DNA of 64,000 nt from JAUVXJ01 sp964433755 (GTDB lineage: Bacteria; Chloroflexota; Anaerolineae; UBA7937; B3-Chlor): positions 372,001-436,000 of the forward strand of contig CAYSSR010000003.1 of NCBI GenBank assembly GCA_964433755.1, read 5' to 3'. Positions 40,615 to 48,627 of the stretch are shown one piece after another; position 1 is the stretch's first letter; every line of letters begins with the position of its first letter. The notes beneath the pieces were generated by a model. The model had not been told where the DNA came from. It did not search any database and was given only the letters and a program-made list of their open reading frames with translations. The position numbers and the translations under genes are program-made.

Positions 40615-42717
40615 TTACTTGTGCGGGCACCAGCCATGGGGACACTGGCCACGGTACGTGAGCTCATAGTCGTACTGGGCGTAGCCGGTGAAGCCCTCCG
40701 GGGCATCGAAGGTGACCAACATGGCGACGCGATCAGACTTCCTGAGGAGTCTCCTCAAGCGGAGCGTCCCCTCCTCGGTATCCCTGTCGAGTCGCATGGT
40801 GAACACTCTGTACTGAGTACCCCAGCGGTGATCCTTCATGCCCACGAACGTCACGGTGAAGTCGTTGTTGATGGGCAGTACCTCAGTGATGTCCTGGAAA
40901 GCGTCCACGCTGGAGCCGTCAGAGATCAGGGTGTCATCGACGTAGACGTTGTCGATGTACCAGCCCGCGTAGGCGAAGGCCCAGTCGGTGACATAGCGGA
41001 ACGCGATCAGGATATCCTGGCCGCTGTAGGCCCCAAGGTCGAAGCTCATGGTGACCCACTCGCCGCTCGAACCCGTCAACCCGGGAACGTTCTCCACCAC
41101 CTTGGGATGGGCCGAAGGATCGTAGATGTCGGTGGTGTACTCGTTGGCCAGGCTGGTCCAGTTGTAGCCACCATCGGTTGAGACCTGCACGAACCCGAAG
41201 TCCCAGTTGTCTTCGATCTCGTAGTAGGTGTCGAAGGTCAGCGTACCACCGCCTGGGGCCTCGAAGATCGCCCAGTTGTCCAGCAGATCGTCTTCACCGC
41301 CCCACAACACGTCCCCGTCGGAGGTCCAGCCGGTGGGATAGGTCGTGTAGTCGAGGCCGTTGAAGGTCAGCTTGACCAGCTTCTTGAGGTTGCCGTCGAT
41401 CCAGATATAGTCGGTTCCCCAAGGTGGGGCGCCCGGCTGGTCGTAGGCTTCCGGATTCGGCGCGTCCGGCGTTCCGATGTCCAGGGCGAACTCCAGGTTC
41501 TCGAGTTCGAAGCGCCCCCGGCGGGGCTTGGCGGAGTCTATGAGCAGAGCCACGGCCCAGTCGTGGTACAGGTCCGCAAAGTCCCTGTGCTTGTGCAAGG
41601 CATCCAGCGTAGAGTCAATGCCCGTGATGCCGTTGTCCTGATTGGCGACCATGGCCTGGATGAAGGGTCCGCCGAACTGCTCGTAGAGGTACAGCGTCCA
41701 CAGATACGCATGACCATAGTCGGATAGAAGCTCCAGGTCTCCCTGGTCGCCCCAGACCACCAGCGAGTTCTCCGGGTACGCCGCGGTATCGCGGATGTGA
41801 GTGTACAACGCTGGCGCATACCCGCAGATGAACTCTGCGAAGTCCGAGCAGCCCTCGTTCACGAAGTCTTCCTCGTCCCCGTCTATGTCGTCGTGGATCA
41901 GATGCTGGAATTCGTGGGTTACGACGCCCTCGTACCCGTAGGGCCTGGCCGGGTAGGTTGGCGGCTCGTCAGGCGGGTTGGGACCGGTGCGGTGCTCCCA
42001 GTCGTATGCGTCGATGGTGATCATGTTGCGGTCGAAGTAGGTCTCGTACCCCGGCGTGAAGAAACCTCCGATGTAGAGAGGGTAGTTGGGGTCATACCAG
42101 TCCTCGTCCCGCACGTTGTCGATCATGATCGCCACTTTGTCGCCGTCGTAGTAGCCAGGGGGCACGTAGCCCAGCTCCACCAACAGGGAATTGGCACCGT
42201 CGTGGTACTCGTGCATGCCGAAGAACTCAGTGTCGGTGCCGTAGATGTTGTTGTCGAACTCGCCCAGGATGTACTCCACCTGCTCGTTGGTGATCACTGG
42301 AGTGGGGCGGGGGTCCGACGGCTTGTCCTGGCAGACAAACTCGGCCGGTGGGATGGTCCACGACAGATCCAGGGCCACCCAGACCTCAGCGTAGGTCCCC
42401 ACGGCCCGCAACTCGTACTCCTTGAAGTAGTAGTAGCCGCAGTAGTCGTCGAGACCGAACCAGTACTTGACCTCGCCCACCACGGACGACGATAGTACGC
42501 TGCTGGCGTCGCCACCTGATTCCTCGCCGGACAGCAGTTCCAAAGCCGACGGGCCGGCGATTCGATCGACGGTCGCTTCCCAAGTACGCAGTTCCGGGCC
42601 CGCGTCCGTCATTTCGTACGCGGGCAAAGGGGCTTCAGCACCCACAGGCACCGAGCTGACCAGCAGAGCCAGCAACAGTACAGCGGTACTCAACGCAGCC
42701 GGGATTCTCCGCTTCAT
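40615..42717 (-). CDS. Secreted zinc metalloprotease, immune-inhibitor-A-like
   Basis: The 700-residue protein has a clear signal peptide (STAVLLLALLVSSVPVGAEA). Its zinc motif VVTHEFQHLIHDD (HExxH at about residues 271-275) is followed by EGCSDFAEF, where Glu or Asp could be the third ligand. The N-terminal 250 residues hold WFGLDDYCGYYYFKEYELRA and an alpha/beta region with NEQVEYILGEFDNNIYGTD. The C-terminal half contains an immune-inhibitor/MAM-like beta domain (FGFVQVSTDGGYNWTSLANE, AYAGWYIDNVYVDDTLI). This layout is seen in M6-like secreted peptidases. It ends CPHGWCPHK, which may be a disulfide or metal tail. The gene has a very long leader with a candidate leader peptide. Confidence 0.85.
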   Translation of the reverse strand: MKRRIPAALSTAVLLLALLVSSVPVGAEAPLPAYEMTDAGPELRTWEATVDRIAGPSALELLSGEESGGDASSVLSSSVVGEVKYWFGLDDYCGYYYFKEYELRAVGTYAEVWVALDLSWTIPPAEFVCQDKPSDPRPTPVITNEQVEYILGEFDNNIYGTDTEFFGMHEYHDGANSLLVELGYVPPGYYDGDKVAIMIDNVRDEDWYDPNYPLYIGGFFTPGYETYFDRNMITIDAYDWEHRTGPNPPDEPPTYPARPYGYEGVVTHEFQHLIHDDIDGDEEDFVNEGCSDFAEFICGYAPALYTHIRDTAAYPENSLVVWGDQGDLELLSDYGHAYLWTLYLYEQFGGPFIQAMVANQDNGITGIDSTLDALHKHRDFADLYHDWAVALLIDSAKPRRGRFELENLEFALDIGTPDAPNPEAYDQPGAPPWGTDYIWIDGNLKKLVKLTFNGLDYTTYPTGWTSDGDVLWGGEDDLLDNWAIFEAPGGGTLTFDTYYEIEDNWDFGFVQVSTDGGYNWTSLANEYTTDIYDPSAHPKVVENVPGLTGSSGEWVTMSFDLGAYSGQDILIAFRYVTDWAFAYAGWYIDNVYVDDTLISDGSSVDAFQDITEVLPINNDFTVTFVGMKDHRWGTQYRVFTMRLDRDTEEGTLRLRRLLRKSDRVAMLVTFDAPEGFTGYAQYDYELTYRGQCPHGWCPHK

Positions 42718-42801
42718 GGTATCTCCTCCCCTTCTGGTTCAGCGAGCATGATCGTGACTCCGACCTGTGGTTCAGGCGCATGGCACCGCCCCACCGCTGT
42801 C

Positions 42802-42843
42802 TCAGACTCGAACACTGCGCTGGGCGGTTGGGCTTCGCTCCAT
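42802..42843 (-). CDS. Candidate 13-codon leader peptide upstream of the metalloprotease
   Basis: ATG 42843 follows GGGGGTGAT at ideal spacing and opens a 13-codon frame (MERSPTAQRSVRV) that ends 84 nt before the protease ATG. Its ribosome site is stronger than that of the main gene (GGGGAGGAG, close to ATG 42717). Position and spacing resemble the start-stop unit upstream of the nuclease gene. A role as a translated leader is inferred; it may equally be chance. Confidence 0.3.
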   Translation of the reverse strand: MERSPTAQRSVRV

Positions 42844-43095
42844 AGGCATCACCCCCTTCCCATCGCGAGAAGTCTCGTGCAAGACACGACCGATGGATTG
42901 CTTCCCGGGTTGTGGTTGGGACCAGTTGGGAAATGGATCAGCGTCGCGCGCGACCTTCCGGCCACTCTGGCTGCTGGCGTCCGTGCCAGGCTTCAGATGC
43001 GGATGACGGGTCCGGCTTCTGCGACCTCGCCCTGGGGTTGCTGGATCGAAGTAGGATTACAGTACCAGCAAAGGCGACGAGATAGCACCCCGTGC
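42844..43095 (-). promoter_or_regulatory. Long 5' leader of the metalloprotease gene
   Basis: Transcription from the promoter at 43102-43130 would give a leader of about 378 nt. At its 5' end is a hairpin TAGCAC-GGG-GTGCTA (43097-43083). A further stem CGAGA-CT-TCTCG lies just before the leader-peptide ribosome site. No known riboswitch motif was recognised. Confidence 0.4.
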
Positions 43096-43101
43096 TACTC
43101 T

Positions 43102-43130
43102 ATGATACTACAACTCCTCCTCGTTGTCAA
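43102..43130 (-). promoter_or_regulatory. Promoter for the metalloprotease gene
   Basis: Minus-strand TTGACA (43130-43125), 17 bp and TATCAT (43107-43102). The -35 box is perfect. The region 43131-43377 between this and the divergent AlkD promoter holds no visible gene. Confidence 0.65.
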
Positions 43131-43377
43131 GCATTCGGGCTGCGCCTGTGGCGTACAAGCACGGAGACAAGCACGATGTCAGGCCAGGACCGCCGTGTCT
43201 GCGGTGGATCCCCCCATCGTGGCCTGAATCCAGAGCGTCAGGGAATAATCATCGGGTGACTGGAACCCAGCCTAGGAATCTGGGCCTCCGGGGGCAGTCT
43301 CGGGCTCCATCCCCACATATCGCGAGGCCCACTTCTTGCACACACTCTGGGACCCAAAGGCGCGGAGGATAGTGTCG

Positions 43378-43406
43378 TTGACCGCAAGCGAGGTGGATGC
43401 TACAAT
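43378..43406 (+). promoter_or_regulatory. Promoter for the AlkD-like gene
   Basis: TTGACC (43378-43383), 17 bp and extended -10 TGcTACAAT (TACAAT 43401-43406). The predicted start lies about 35 nt before GTG 43449. Confidence 0.65.
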
Positions 43407-43448
43407 CCTGCTCGGGACGGACTTCTTTCCCCGACGATTGGAGGGACG

Positions 43449-44168
43449 GTGGACAGCAGGCAACTCCTGGACAGAGTGCATCACGAGTTAGAGGAGAACG
43501 CCGACCCCGTATTCAGGACTCGCGCTGCGGAATACCTTGGGCAGGACCCCGGCAGGTTCATCGGGGTGACAACGCCCATCGTCAGAAGGATCTCCGCACA
43601 GTACTTTGCGGAGATCAGCGCCCTGGGCATAGACGGAGTGCTCGAGCTCTGTGAGGAACTGCTGCCCGCAGGCATCTCCGAGCTCAGGACCATCGCCTTT
43701 GACTGGGGGTTCCGCTGTCGAAGGCAGTATGAGCCCAGGCACTTCGATGTCTTCGAGAGATGGCTGAAGGTGTACGTAGATGGCTGGGGAGACTGCGACG
43801 ACCTGTGCACTCACGCGCTGGGCGAAATCGTTCTCCGCTACCCCGAGTCCCTGGCTCGAGTCAAGGCATGGGCTCACGCGGAGAACAGGTGGCTGAGAAG
43901 GGCCTCCGCGGTGGCTCTGATCTACGGAGCACGAAGAGGGGAGCTGCTGGAGCACGTCTTCGAGGCGGCCGACGCGCTGCTCCCAGACCGCGATGACTTG
44001 GTGCAGAAGGGCTGCGGCTGGATGCTCAAGGTGGCCAGCAAGACTCACCAGGATGAGGTCTACTCATACGTGATGCGCAACAGGGCAGTCATGCCCAGAA
44101 CGACGCTCAGGTATGCCATCGAGAAGATGCCCGAGCACCGGCGGCGTGAGGCGATGAGAAAACCGTAG
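43449..44168 (+). CDS. DNA alkylation repair protein, AlkD-like (HEAT repeats)
   Basis: The 239-residue product is all-helical, with HEAT-like repeats of the AlkD/AlkC type. Marks are FIGVTTPIVRRISAQYFAEI near the start, ELRTIAFDWGFRCRRQYEP, the central WGDCDDLCTHALGEIV, NRWLRRASAVALIYGARRG and the closing MPRTTLRYAIEKMPEHRR. AlkD-type glycosylases remove alkylated purines; the Trp and Asp of the central WGDCDD segment are placed like the catalytic WxxxD region. The start is GTG 43449 with GGAGGG just upstream. The gene has its own promoter. It may instead be one of the many family members without glycosylase activity. Confidence 0.85.
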   Translation: MDSRQLLDRVHHELEENADPVFRTRAAEYLGQDPGRFIGVTTPIVRRISAQYFAEISALGIDGVLELCEELLPAGISELRTIAFDWGFRCRRQYEPRHFDVFERWLKVYVDGWGDCDDLCTHALGEIVLRYPESLARVKAWAHAENRWLRRASAVALIYGARRGELLEHVFEAADALLPDRDDLVQKGCGWMLKVASKTHQDEVYSYVMRNRAVMPRTTLRYAIEKMPEHRRREAMRKP

Positions 44169-44190
44169 GGGCACGGCGCACCGTGCCCCT
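44167..44190. repeat. Palindromic hairpin, REP-like unit and likely terminator
   Basis: A perfect 10-bp stem AGGGGCACGG/CCGTGCCCCT with loop CGCA starts inside the AlkD stop codon, between convergent genes. Its form (GTAGGGGC...GCCCCT) matches the element at 57636-57664, suggesting one dispersed palindromic family that also ends transcription here. Confidence 0.55.
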
Positions 44191-44223
44191 GATAGTCAGC
44201 GCTAGTGTCTCCACACGAGGCTA

Positions 44224-45312
44224 TCAGATAGCAGCCTCACTCGCGTCGGGAAGCTGTCCCGCGCTCTCTGCCGGGCCGCCCAGTGCCCGCAACTCCCGGT
44301 AGGTCAAGGTCCACACGCTGGACTTGAAGACCTCGGCCAGGCCGCCCAGGAACACGAGCGGTGCGGCCATGATCACGATGAAGATGGGCAAGCCGATGCC
44401 GATACCGAGGATCCAGGGCACCGCCCCCTCGAAGATCAGACTGGACAATCCGCCCACGGATACCCCCACCAGCCCGGCCGCCAATCCACCCACCAGAAGG
44501 AGGATCAACACAACCGGGATCATGACTATGCTCCAACCTATTTGAAGGCCCACCATGATCAGCCACATGATCACGGTGTCGCCGAGATGAGCCCTGATGA
44601 ACTCGAAGCCGACACGGATCGAGTCGATGACACCCAGTCCCTCCACCGCGCACACTCGGAAGATCAACGGGCGCACCAGGGAGATGGCCAGACCCAGAAC
44701 AATACCCACCAGGATGGCCAGGAAGGCCACACCGATGAGCACCACCGCGAGAAGCACCACCAGCGGCACGCTGTCGGGAACCAAGAACATCGGTGCCACC
44801 AAGCCCACCCCGAGCATGAGCAACATCAAGGCGATCAATAGCCCAGGGACACGGGTCAAGAGATCGATGATGAAGAGTCGGAGGGCGGTACGCGACCATC
44901 CGAGACGAAGCCCCTCCCGTATGCTGTGCTTCTCGCCGGTTTCCTCGTACTCATCCACCATCCGGATCAGCGCCGTCTCCCCAATGTACAGGAATATCAG
45001 CTTGACGACCGTCACGATGATGGCCAGACAACAGAGCCCGACGATGATGGCGAGAATCGCTCCCGACACAACGGTCCAAGCCCCCAGAATCTCCGGCATG
45101 ACCTCGGCGAAGGGCTCATTCTCCCACTGATACTCGCCGGTCCAAGGAGGTGTACCCGGTCCCTGGTATCCATCTCCGCCACCACCCGGATTGAAGGTGG
45201 GATTGCCGCTACTCCCTACGGCGCACAACACCACGATAATCCCGAAGACCCAGAGCACTCGATACTGCCACAGGATCTCCCAGGCCCGCTTGAGAACCTT
45301 TGTGTGATCCAT
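44224..45312 (-). CDS. Polytopic membrane protein of unknown function (sigma-factor operon)
   Basis: The 362-residue product has about six to seven membrane segments: VLWVFGIIVVLCAVG, ILAIIVGLCCLAIIVTVVKL, LFIIDLLTRVPGLLIALMLL, VVLLAVVLIGVAFLAILVGI, TVIMWLIMVGLQIGWSIVMI, VVLILLLVGGLAAGLVG and LPIFIVIMAAPLVFLGGLAE. A Gly/Pro-rich outer loop follows the first segment. The motif ALIRMVDEYEETGEKHSI and the ordered SFR-type loop EGLRLGWSRTALRL recall membrane proteins of the glycerophosphodiester-phosphodiesterase membrane-domain kind, without a catalytic domain. It is third in an operon after an ECF sigma factor and its anti-sigma factor. ATG 45312 has AGGAG 9 nt upstream; TTG 45318 is the alternative. 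Confidence 0.7.
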   Translation of the reverse strand: MDHTKVLKRAWEILWQYRVLWVFGIIVVLCAVGSSGNPTFNPGGGGDGYQGPGTPPWTGEYQWENEPFAEVMPEILGAWTVVSGAILAIIVGLCCLAIIVTVVKLIFLYIGETALIRMVDEYEETGEKHSIREGLRLGWSRTALRLFIIDLLTRVPGLLIALMLLMLGVGLVAPMFLVPDSVPLVVLLAVVLIGVAFLAILVGIVLGLAISLVRPLIFRVCAVEGLGVIDSIRVGFEFIRAHLGDTVIMWLIMVGLQIGWSIVMIPVVLILLLVGGLAAGLVGVSVGGLSSLIFEGAVPWILGIGIGLPIFIVIMAAPLVFLGGLAEVFKSSVWTLTYRELRALGGPAESAGQLPDASEAAI

Positions 45313-45340
45313 GTCCAAACACTCCTCTCTTTCCTAACCC

Positions 45341-45967
45341 CTACGAAATGTGGTTTGCGGCTGTCAGTTGCCGATGTCTCCGTTGGGCCCACCAGCTTGC
45401 CAGCCAGCTACAGTACAGCACGCCGATCAGAAACGTCAGACAGAGATACAGCACGGGGAGCCAGGCCAACGCACTGCCGCTTTGCACCAACGCCGCGACC
45501 GTTCCGACTGCTCCACTCACATTTGCCTGTGAGAGAGCGGATAGGTCCGGCAGCGATAGTCCACCTGAGGATGCCGGGAGCAGCAGTGCACTCACCTCAC
45601 CACCCAATCCCATCCACAAAGCAAGCTGGATCGCCCATGCCACCAAGAATACGCTGTGGACGAAGGCCAGAGAGAACAGCAGCCCCGCCGGGACCATCTT
45701 CCAGCCCACCTCCAGCGCCCTCTGCGCAGGTGGCCTTTGCTGCCTCCGGGGCAAGCGCAGGCCCAACTGGCTCACAAAGCGCTCAGGTGAGGTTCGCCTC
45801 TCCACCACTGAGCTTTCCCTTAGGAGACCGCTGAGAGCCCTCAGCATATCCAGTTCCCGCTGACACACGGAGCACTGCTTCAGGTGCGACTCCACGCGAC
45901 GCAGCCTGACACCGCTCAGCTCTCCGTCCATGTAGGGCCCCAGCCACTCCGTGACGTGTCCGTTCAT
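45341..45967 (-). CDS. Anti-sigma factor with zinc-finger domain
   Basis: The 208-residue membrane protein has an N-terminal zf-HC2 anti-sigma domain with the zinc motif SHLKQCSVCQREL (HxxxCxxC, about residues 28-35). Three membrane segments follow (VPAGLLFSLAFVHSVFLVAWAI, SGAVGTVAALVQSG as a weak one, and LPVLYLCLTFLIGVLYC) and a short cytoplasmic tail. It overlaps the sigma gene by 4 nt, as cognate pairs do, and should hold that sigma factor at the membrane until a signal arrives. The membrane part (three segments) is larger than in single-pass anti-sigma factors. Confidence 0.88.
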   Translation of the reverse strand: MNGHVTEWLGPYMDGELSGVRLRRVESHLKQCSVCQRELDMLRALSGLLRESSVVERRTSPERFVSQLGLRLPRRQQRPPAQRALEVGWKMVPAGLLFSLAFVHSVFLVAWAIQLALWMGLGGEVSALLLPASSGGLSLPDLSALSQANVSGAVGTVAALVQSGSALAWLPVLYLCLTFLIGVLYCSWLASWWAQRRHRQLTAANHIS

Positions 45968-46542
45968 AGGACCTCCAGATACGGCGCCAGCGACTGACGA
46001 AGCAGGCCCCGAGCATAGTTGAGGCGAGACATCACCGTACCTATGGGGATGTCCAGCGTCTCGGCGATCTCCTTGTACGACAGCCCCTCGTATTCGCGCA
46101 AGACGAGGACCTCCTTGCTGGCCGGTGGTAGGGCCGTCACCGCGTCTCGCACGATCTCTCCTCGCTCCCGCGCCTCTACGATGGCCTGTGGTCCCTGCTC
46201 TCCACTGGCCAGAGGTACCGACTCTACGTCCACCGCCGGCCGTTCCCTTCGTAGTAAGTCACGAGCCAGGTTGACGGCGATGCGGTACAGCCAGTTCCGA
46301 AAGGGAGCGCGGGGCTTGTACCTGGGCAGATGGCTCCACGCCCGGATGAAAGTCTCTTGCGCGGCTTCCTCCGCCAGGTCCATCCTACCGCACATCCGGT
46401 AGACCACGTTGATCACCCCTCGATGGTGACGTCTAACGAGTTGACCGAAAGCCTGCCTGTCCCCATTCTGAGCTTGGCCGATCAACTCCAGATCGGTCTC
46501 CACTGGCGACCTTCTTCCTCCCCTGACTGTCCCGTTCATCAA
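45964..46542 (-). CDS. ECF sigma factor (SigW/RpoE-like)
   Basis: The 192-residue protein has region 2 (LIGQAQNGDRQAFGQLVRRH; AAQETFIRAWSHLPRYKP, with the -10 contacting helix), the AFRNWLYRIAVNLARD segment and region 4 (ALPPASKEVLVLREYEGLSY, then KEIAETLDIPIGTVMSRLNY, the helix-turn-helix for the -35). It is the first gene of a three-gene operon with its anti-sigma factor and a membrane protein. It may well direct its own transcription. A possible minus-strand housekeeping -10 (TGcTATGCT, 46618-46610) was seen upstream but is weak. Confidence 0.93.
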   Translation of the reverse strand: MMNGTVRGGRRSPVETDLELIGQAQNGDRQAFGQLVRRHHRGVINVVYRMCGRMDLAEEAAQETFIRAWSHLPRYKPRAPFRNWLYRIAVNLARDLLRRERPAVDVESVPLASGEQGPQAIVEARERGEIVRDAVTALPPASKEVLVLREYEGLSYKEIAETLDIPIGTVMSRLNYARGLLRQSLAPYLEVL

Positions 46543-46899
46543 TTCAACGATGCTACTGGCCCCGCTATTCGGTTCGGCACGTAGGCCACTCTATGGCTCC
46601 TGTTGCCACAGCATAGCACGATAGGCACAGCGGCACCAAGACCTGCGTGGCACCGCGCTCGGCTTCAGCGCAGCAGCCTCCTGGATGGTGTTCATCCACG
46701 CAGGATAGACTGATGGTACAAGGCACTCGCTATCGCCTGTGAATGGGGGATTGGCGTCCGCTGCACCATGGGGTGCTGGCAAGTCAGCCTACCGCGTGGT
46801 ATGATCTGAACAGGTAGCATCCCCAGCCTGCAACGCCCCGTCCCTTCAGGGCAGTTGTCAACGCCCAGCATGGACGGTTAGGAAAGGAGCCTGTGAAAC
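46543..46899. promoter_or_regulatory. Divergent intergenic region with a possible promoter for the desulforedoxin-like gene
   Basis: About 360 bp with no other gene. The plus strand has an extended -10 TGgTATGAT (46797-46805) but only a poor -35 match. The ribosome site AAGGAGCC sits just before ATG 46900. Confidence 0.4.
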
Positions 46900-47025
46900 A
46901 TGGCAGTGGAGAAGGTCGGAGAGAAGTACAGGTGCAACATCTGTGGCAACGAGGTAGTGGTCACCCAGGCCGGTGGCGGCACGCTCGTCTGCTGCGGTGA
47001 GGATATGGAGAAGATCGAGGGCTAG
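46900..47025 (+). CDS. Desulforedoxin-like / desulfoferrodoxin N-terminal domain protein
   Basis: A 41-residue protein, easily missed because of its size. Cys12 and Cys15 (RCNICGNE) and the adjacent Cys31-Cys32 (LVCCGEDM) form the FeCys4 site of desulforedoxin and of the N-terminal domain of desulfoferrodoxin, at the family spacing (CxxC...CC). The full-length match from MAVEKVGEKY to EDMEKIEG suggests a stand-alone domain. It is probably an electron carrier or helper in superoxide or peroxide reduction under low oxygen. The neighbours give no redox partner. AAGGAGCC precedes the ATG. Confidence 0.85.
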   Translation: MAVEKVGEKYRCNICGNEVVVTQAGGGTLVCCGEDMEKIEG

Positions 47026-47068
47026 CGTCCGGCCTTGAGGCCAGCCCCGGCCGGTATCGCGCGCTCTC

Positions 47069-47099
47069 GAGACGCCCTGACGCTCCTCGGGGCGGTCTC
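47069..47099. terminator. Hairpin between convergent genes
   Basis: GAGACGCCC pairs with GGGCGGTCTC (one bulged G), loop of 12 nt, between the desulforedoxin stop and the beta-helix protein stop. No T run, so moderate confidence. Confidence 0.4.
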
Positions 47100-47104
47100 C
47101 TGTA

Positions 47105-48442
47105 TCAATAGCCCTTCAAGACCAGTGGGACGTAGAACCATGGCGGCACCTCGTCGGCGCCGACATCCGGCGCCTCGCTACTGGGCCTTCGGTCCCCGTC
47201 TATGTCCGTGCTCACGCCCAAATCCACAGCCGCGTCGAAGGCGCCGGACCTCGTCGTGATGTGGTAGTCCCCCTCGCCTACGTTCACGAACTCCGGGGCA
47301 CCAGAGACCTCGTTGTTGCTGACCACTCCGCTCCCGTACTTGGTGCCGGTGTTGTCAAAGAGGGTGAAGTCAGCGGTCACCGTAGTGCTAGCCGGCGTCG
47401 TGTTGGTGATGCCGATCCCGAAGTCGGCGACGATATTGTTCACCAGACTGGCCGCGACAGTCCCCTCCACCCGCACCGCTTCGTCTTCGCCTGCATCTCC
47501 CACCCAGGTGTTGTGCACCAGGGTAGCGCTGACCAGTTTGGCCAGCTCATTCTCCATGAACACTCCCGCACCCTGCGTACACTGGTTGGCGAGAAAGAAG
47601 TTGTTCTCTACCCTGGCGTGAGCTGTCACGGCATTGAGTCCTCCGCCCTGCGAGTTGGCGATGTTGTGACGGAAGGTATTGCGGACTATGTGGGGGGTCA
47701 CGGAAGTGTGGCTTTCCAGGTGGATACCACCCCCTGTGAGTTCGGCCAGGTTGTCGACGATCAAGTTGCCCGCCACCAGCACGTCGGCGTTCTCCAAGAT
47801 GCACAGGCCCCCGCCCCAATCCGCTGTGTTACTGACGATCACGTTGCCCTCAAGGATCGACGCACCGCCGTACACGTAGATCCCCCCGCCGGCGTAGTTA
47901 GACACATTGTCCGTGACGACATTGCCGCTGAGCGTGGGGGAAGCAGCGGACACGTATACTCCCGCGCCCGATCCAGAAGCCTGTCCTCCCGTGATAGTGA
48001 ACCCCTCGATCGTGGGTGCGGCCCCGCTGACGTACAGCACCCGGGCAGCTCCCTGGGCGTCCAGAATCGTTGGGTGAGCGCCCGCATCAGGAGGTTCGGT
48101 GAAGGAGGTGTCATAGCCCCCGCAAAGAGCCACCGTCTTGGTCAGTTCAACCACCACGGGGCCGCCCAGCGCCGCCACGGTATGCGTATCGGTGTAGCTC
48201 CCGGTTGCCACCTTGATGGTCTCACCCTCGCTGGCCACCTCGACAGCATGCTGGACCGTCTCACAGGGACTCACCGGATTGGTGCAGTCGTTGCTGGAGT
48301 CATCCCCGTCCGGGGGTGGGGCCACATAGCGCGTACCCCCATTAGCCAGAGCACTCGTTGCCACGCTCAGCCACAGCGCCGCCAAGATCAAGATGGTCGC
48401 CGGCAGCAACGCTGCAATGCAACAGGCAACTTTCTTCCCCAT
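47105..48442 (-). CDS. Secreted right-handed beta-helix (pectate-lyase-fold) protein
   Basis: The 445-residue protein has a signal peptide (LLPATILILAALWLSVATSALA) and then ISQAV-type CETVQHAVEVASEGETIKV, the opening of many parallel beta-helix proteins. About ten helix turns follow, e.g. LYVSGAAPTIEGFTITGGQA, GAGVYVSAASPTLSGNVVTD, GGIYVYGGASILEGNVIVSN and GGLCILENADVLVAGNLIVD. The C-terminus is WFYVPLVLKGY. Proteins of this fold bind or cleave polysaccharides, or serve as adhesins; no catalytic residues can be named. GGAGGGGGAG precedes ATG 48442. The C-terminal PLVLK motif is shared with the large binding protein at 33145 (PLVVR). Confidence 0.85.
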   Translation of the reverse strand: MGKKVACCIAALLPATILILAALWLSVATSALANGGTRYVAPPPDGDDSSNDCTNPVSPCETVQHAVEVASEGETIKVATGSYTDTHTVAALGGPVVVELTKTVALCGGYDTSFTEPPDAGAHPTILDAQGAARVLYVSGAAPTIEGFTITGGQASGSGAGVYVSAASPTLSGNVVTDNVSNYAGGGIYVYGGASILEGNVIVSNTADWGGGLCILENADVLVAGNLIVDNLAELTGGGIHLESHTSVTPHIVRNTFRHNIANSQGGGLNAVTAHARVENNFFLANQCTQGAGVFMENELAKLVSATLVHNTWVGDAGEDEAVRVEGTVAASLVNNIVADFGIGITNTTPASTTVTADFTLFDNTGTKYGSGVVSNNEVSGAPEFVNVGEGDYHITTRSGAFDAAVDLGVSTDIDGDRRPSSEAPDVGADEVPPWFYVPLVLKGY

Positions 48443-48627
48443 CGCTCCCCCTCCGCAAAGTATCAATGGTGGATAGAGAACCACGCCGCCCGCCTGACAG
48501 GCCGTACGACACCACTAGAGCAGGTCCCGGCGGCGACCTCCACCTCAGTCGATCCTCACCTCCCTCTCATCGAAGGCCGGCCTCCTATTGCTGTATGGCC
48601 TCTACAATTCACCAGGCTGCATCACTG

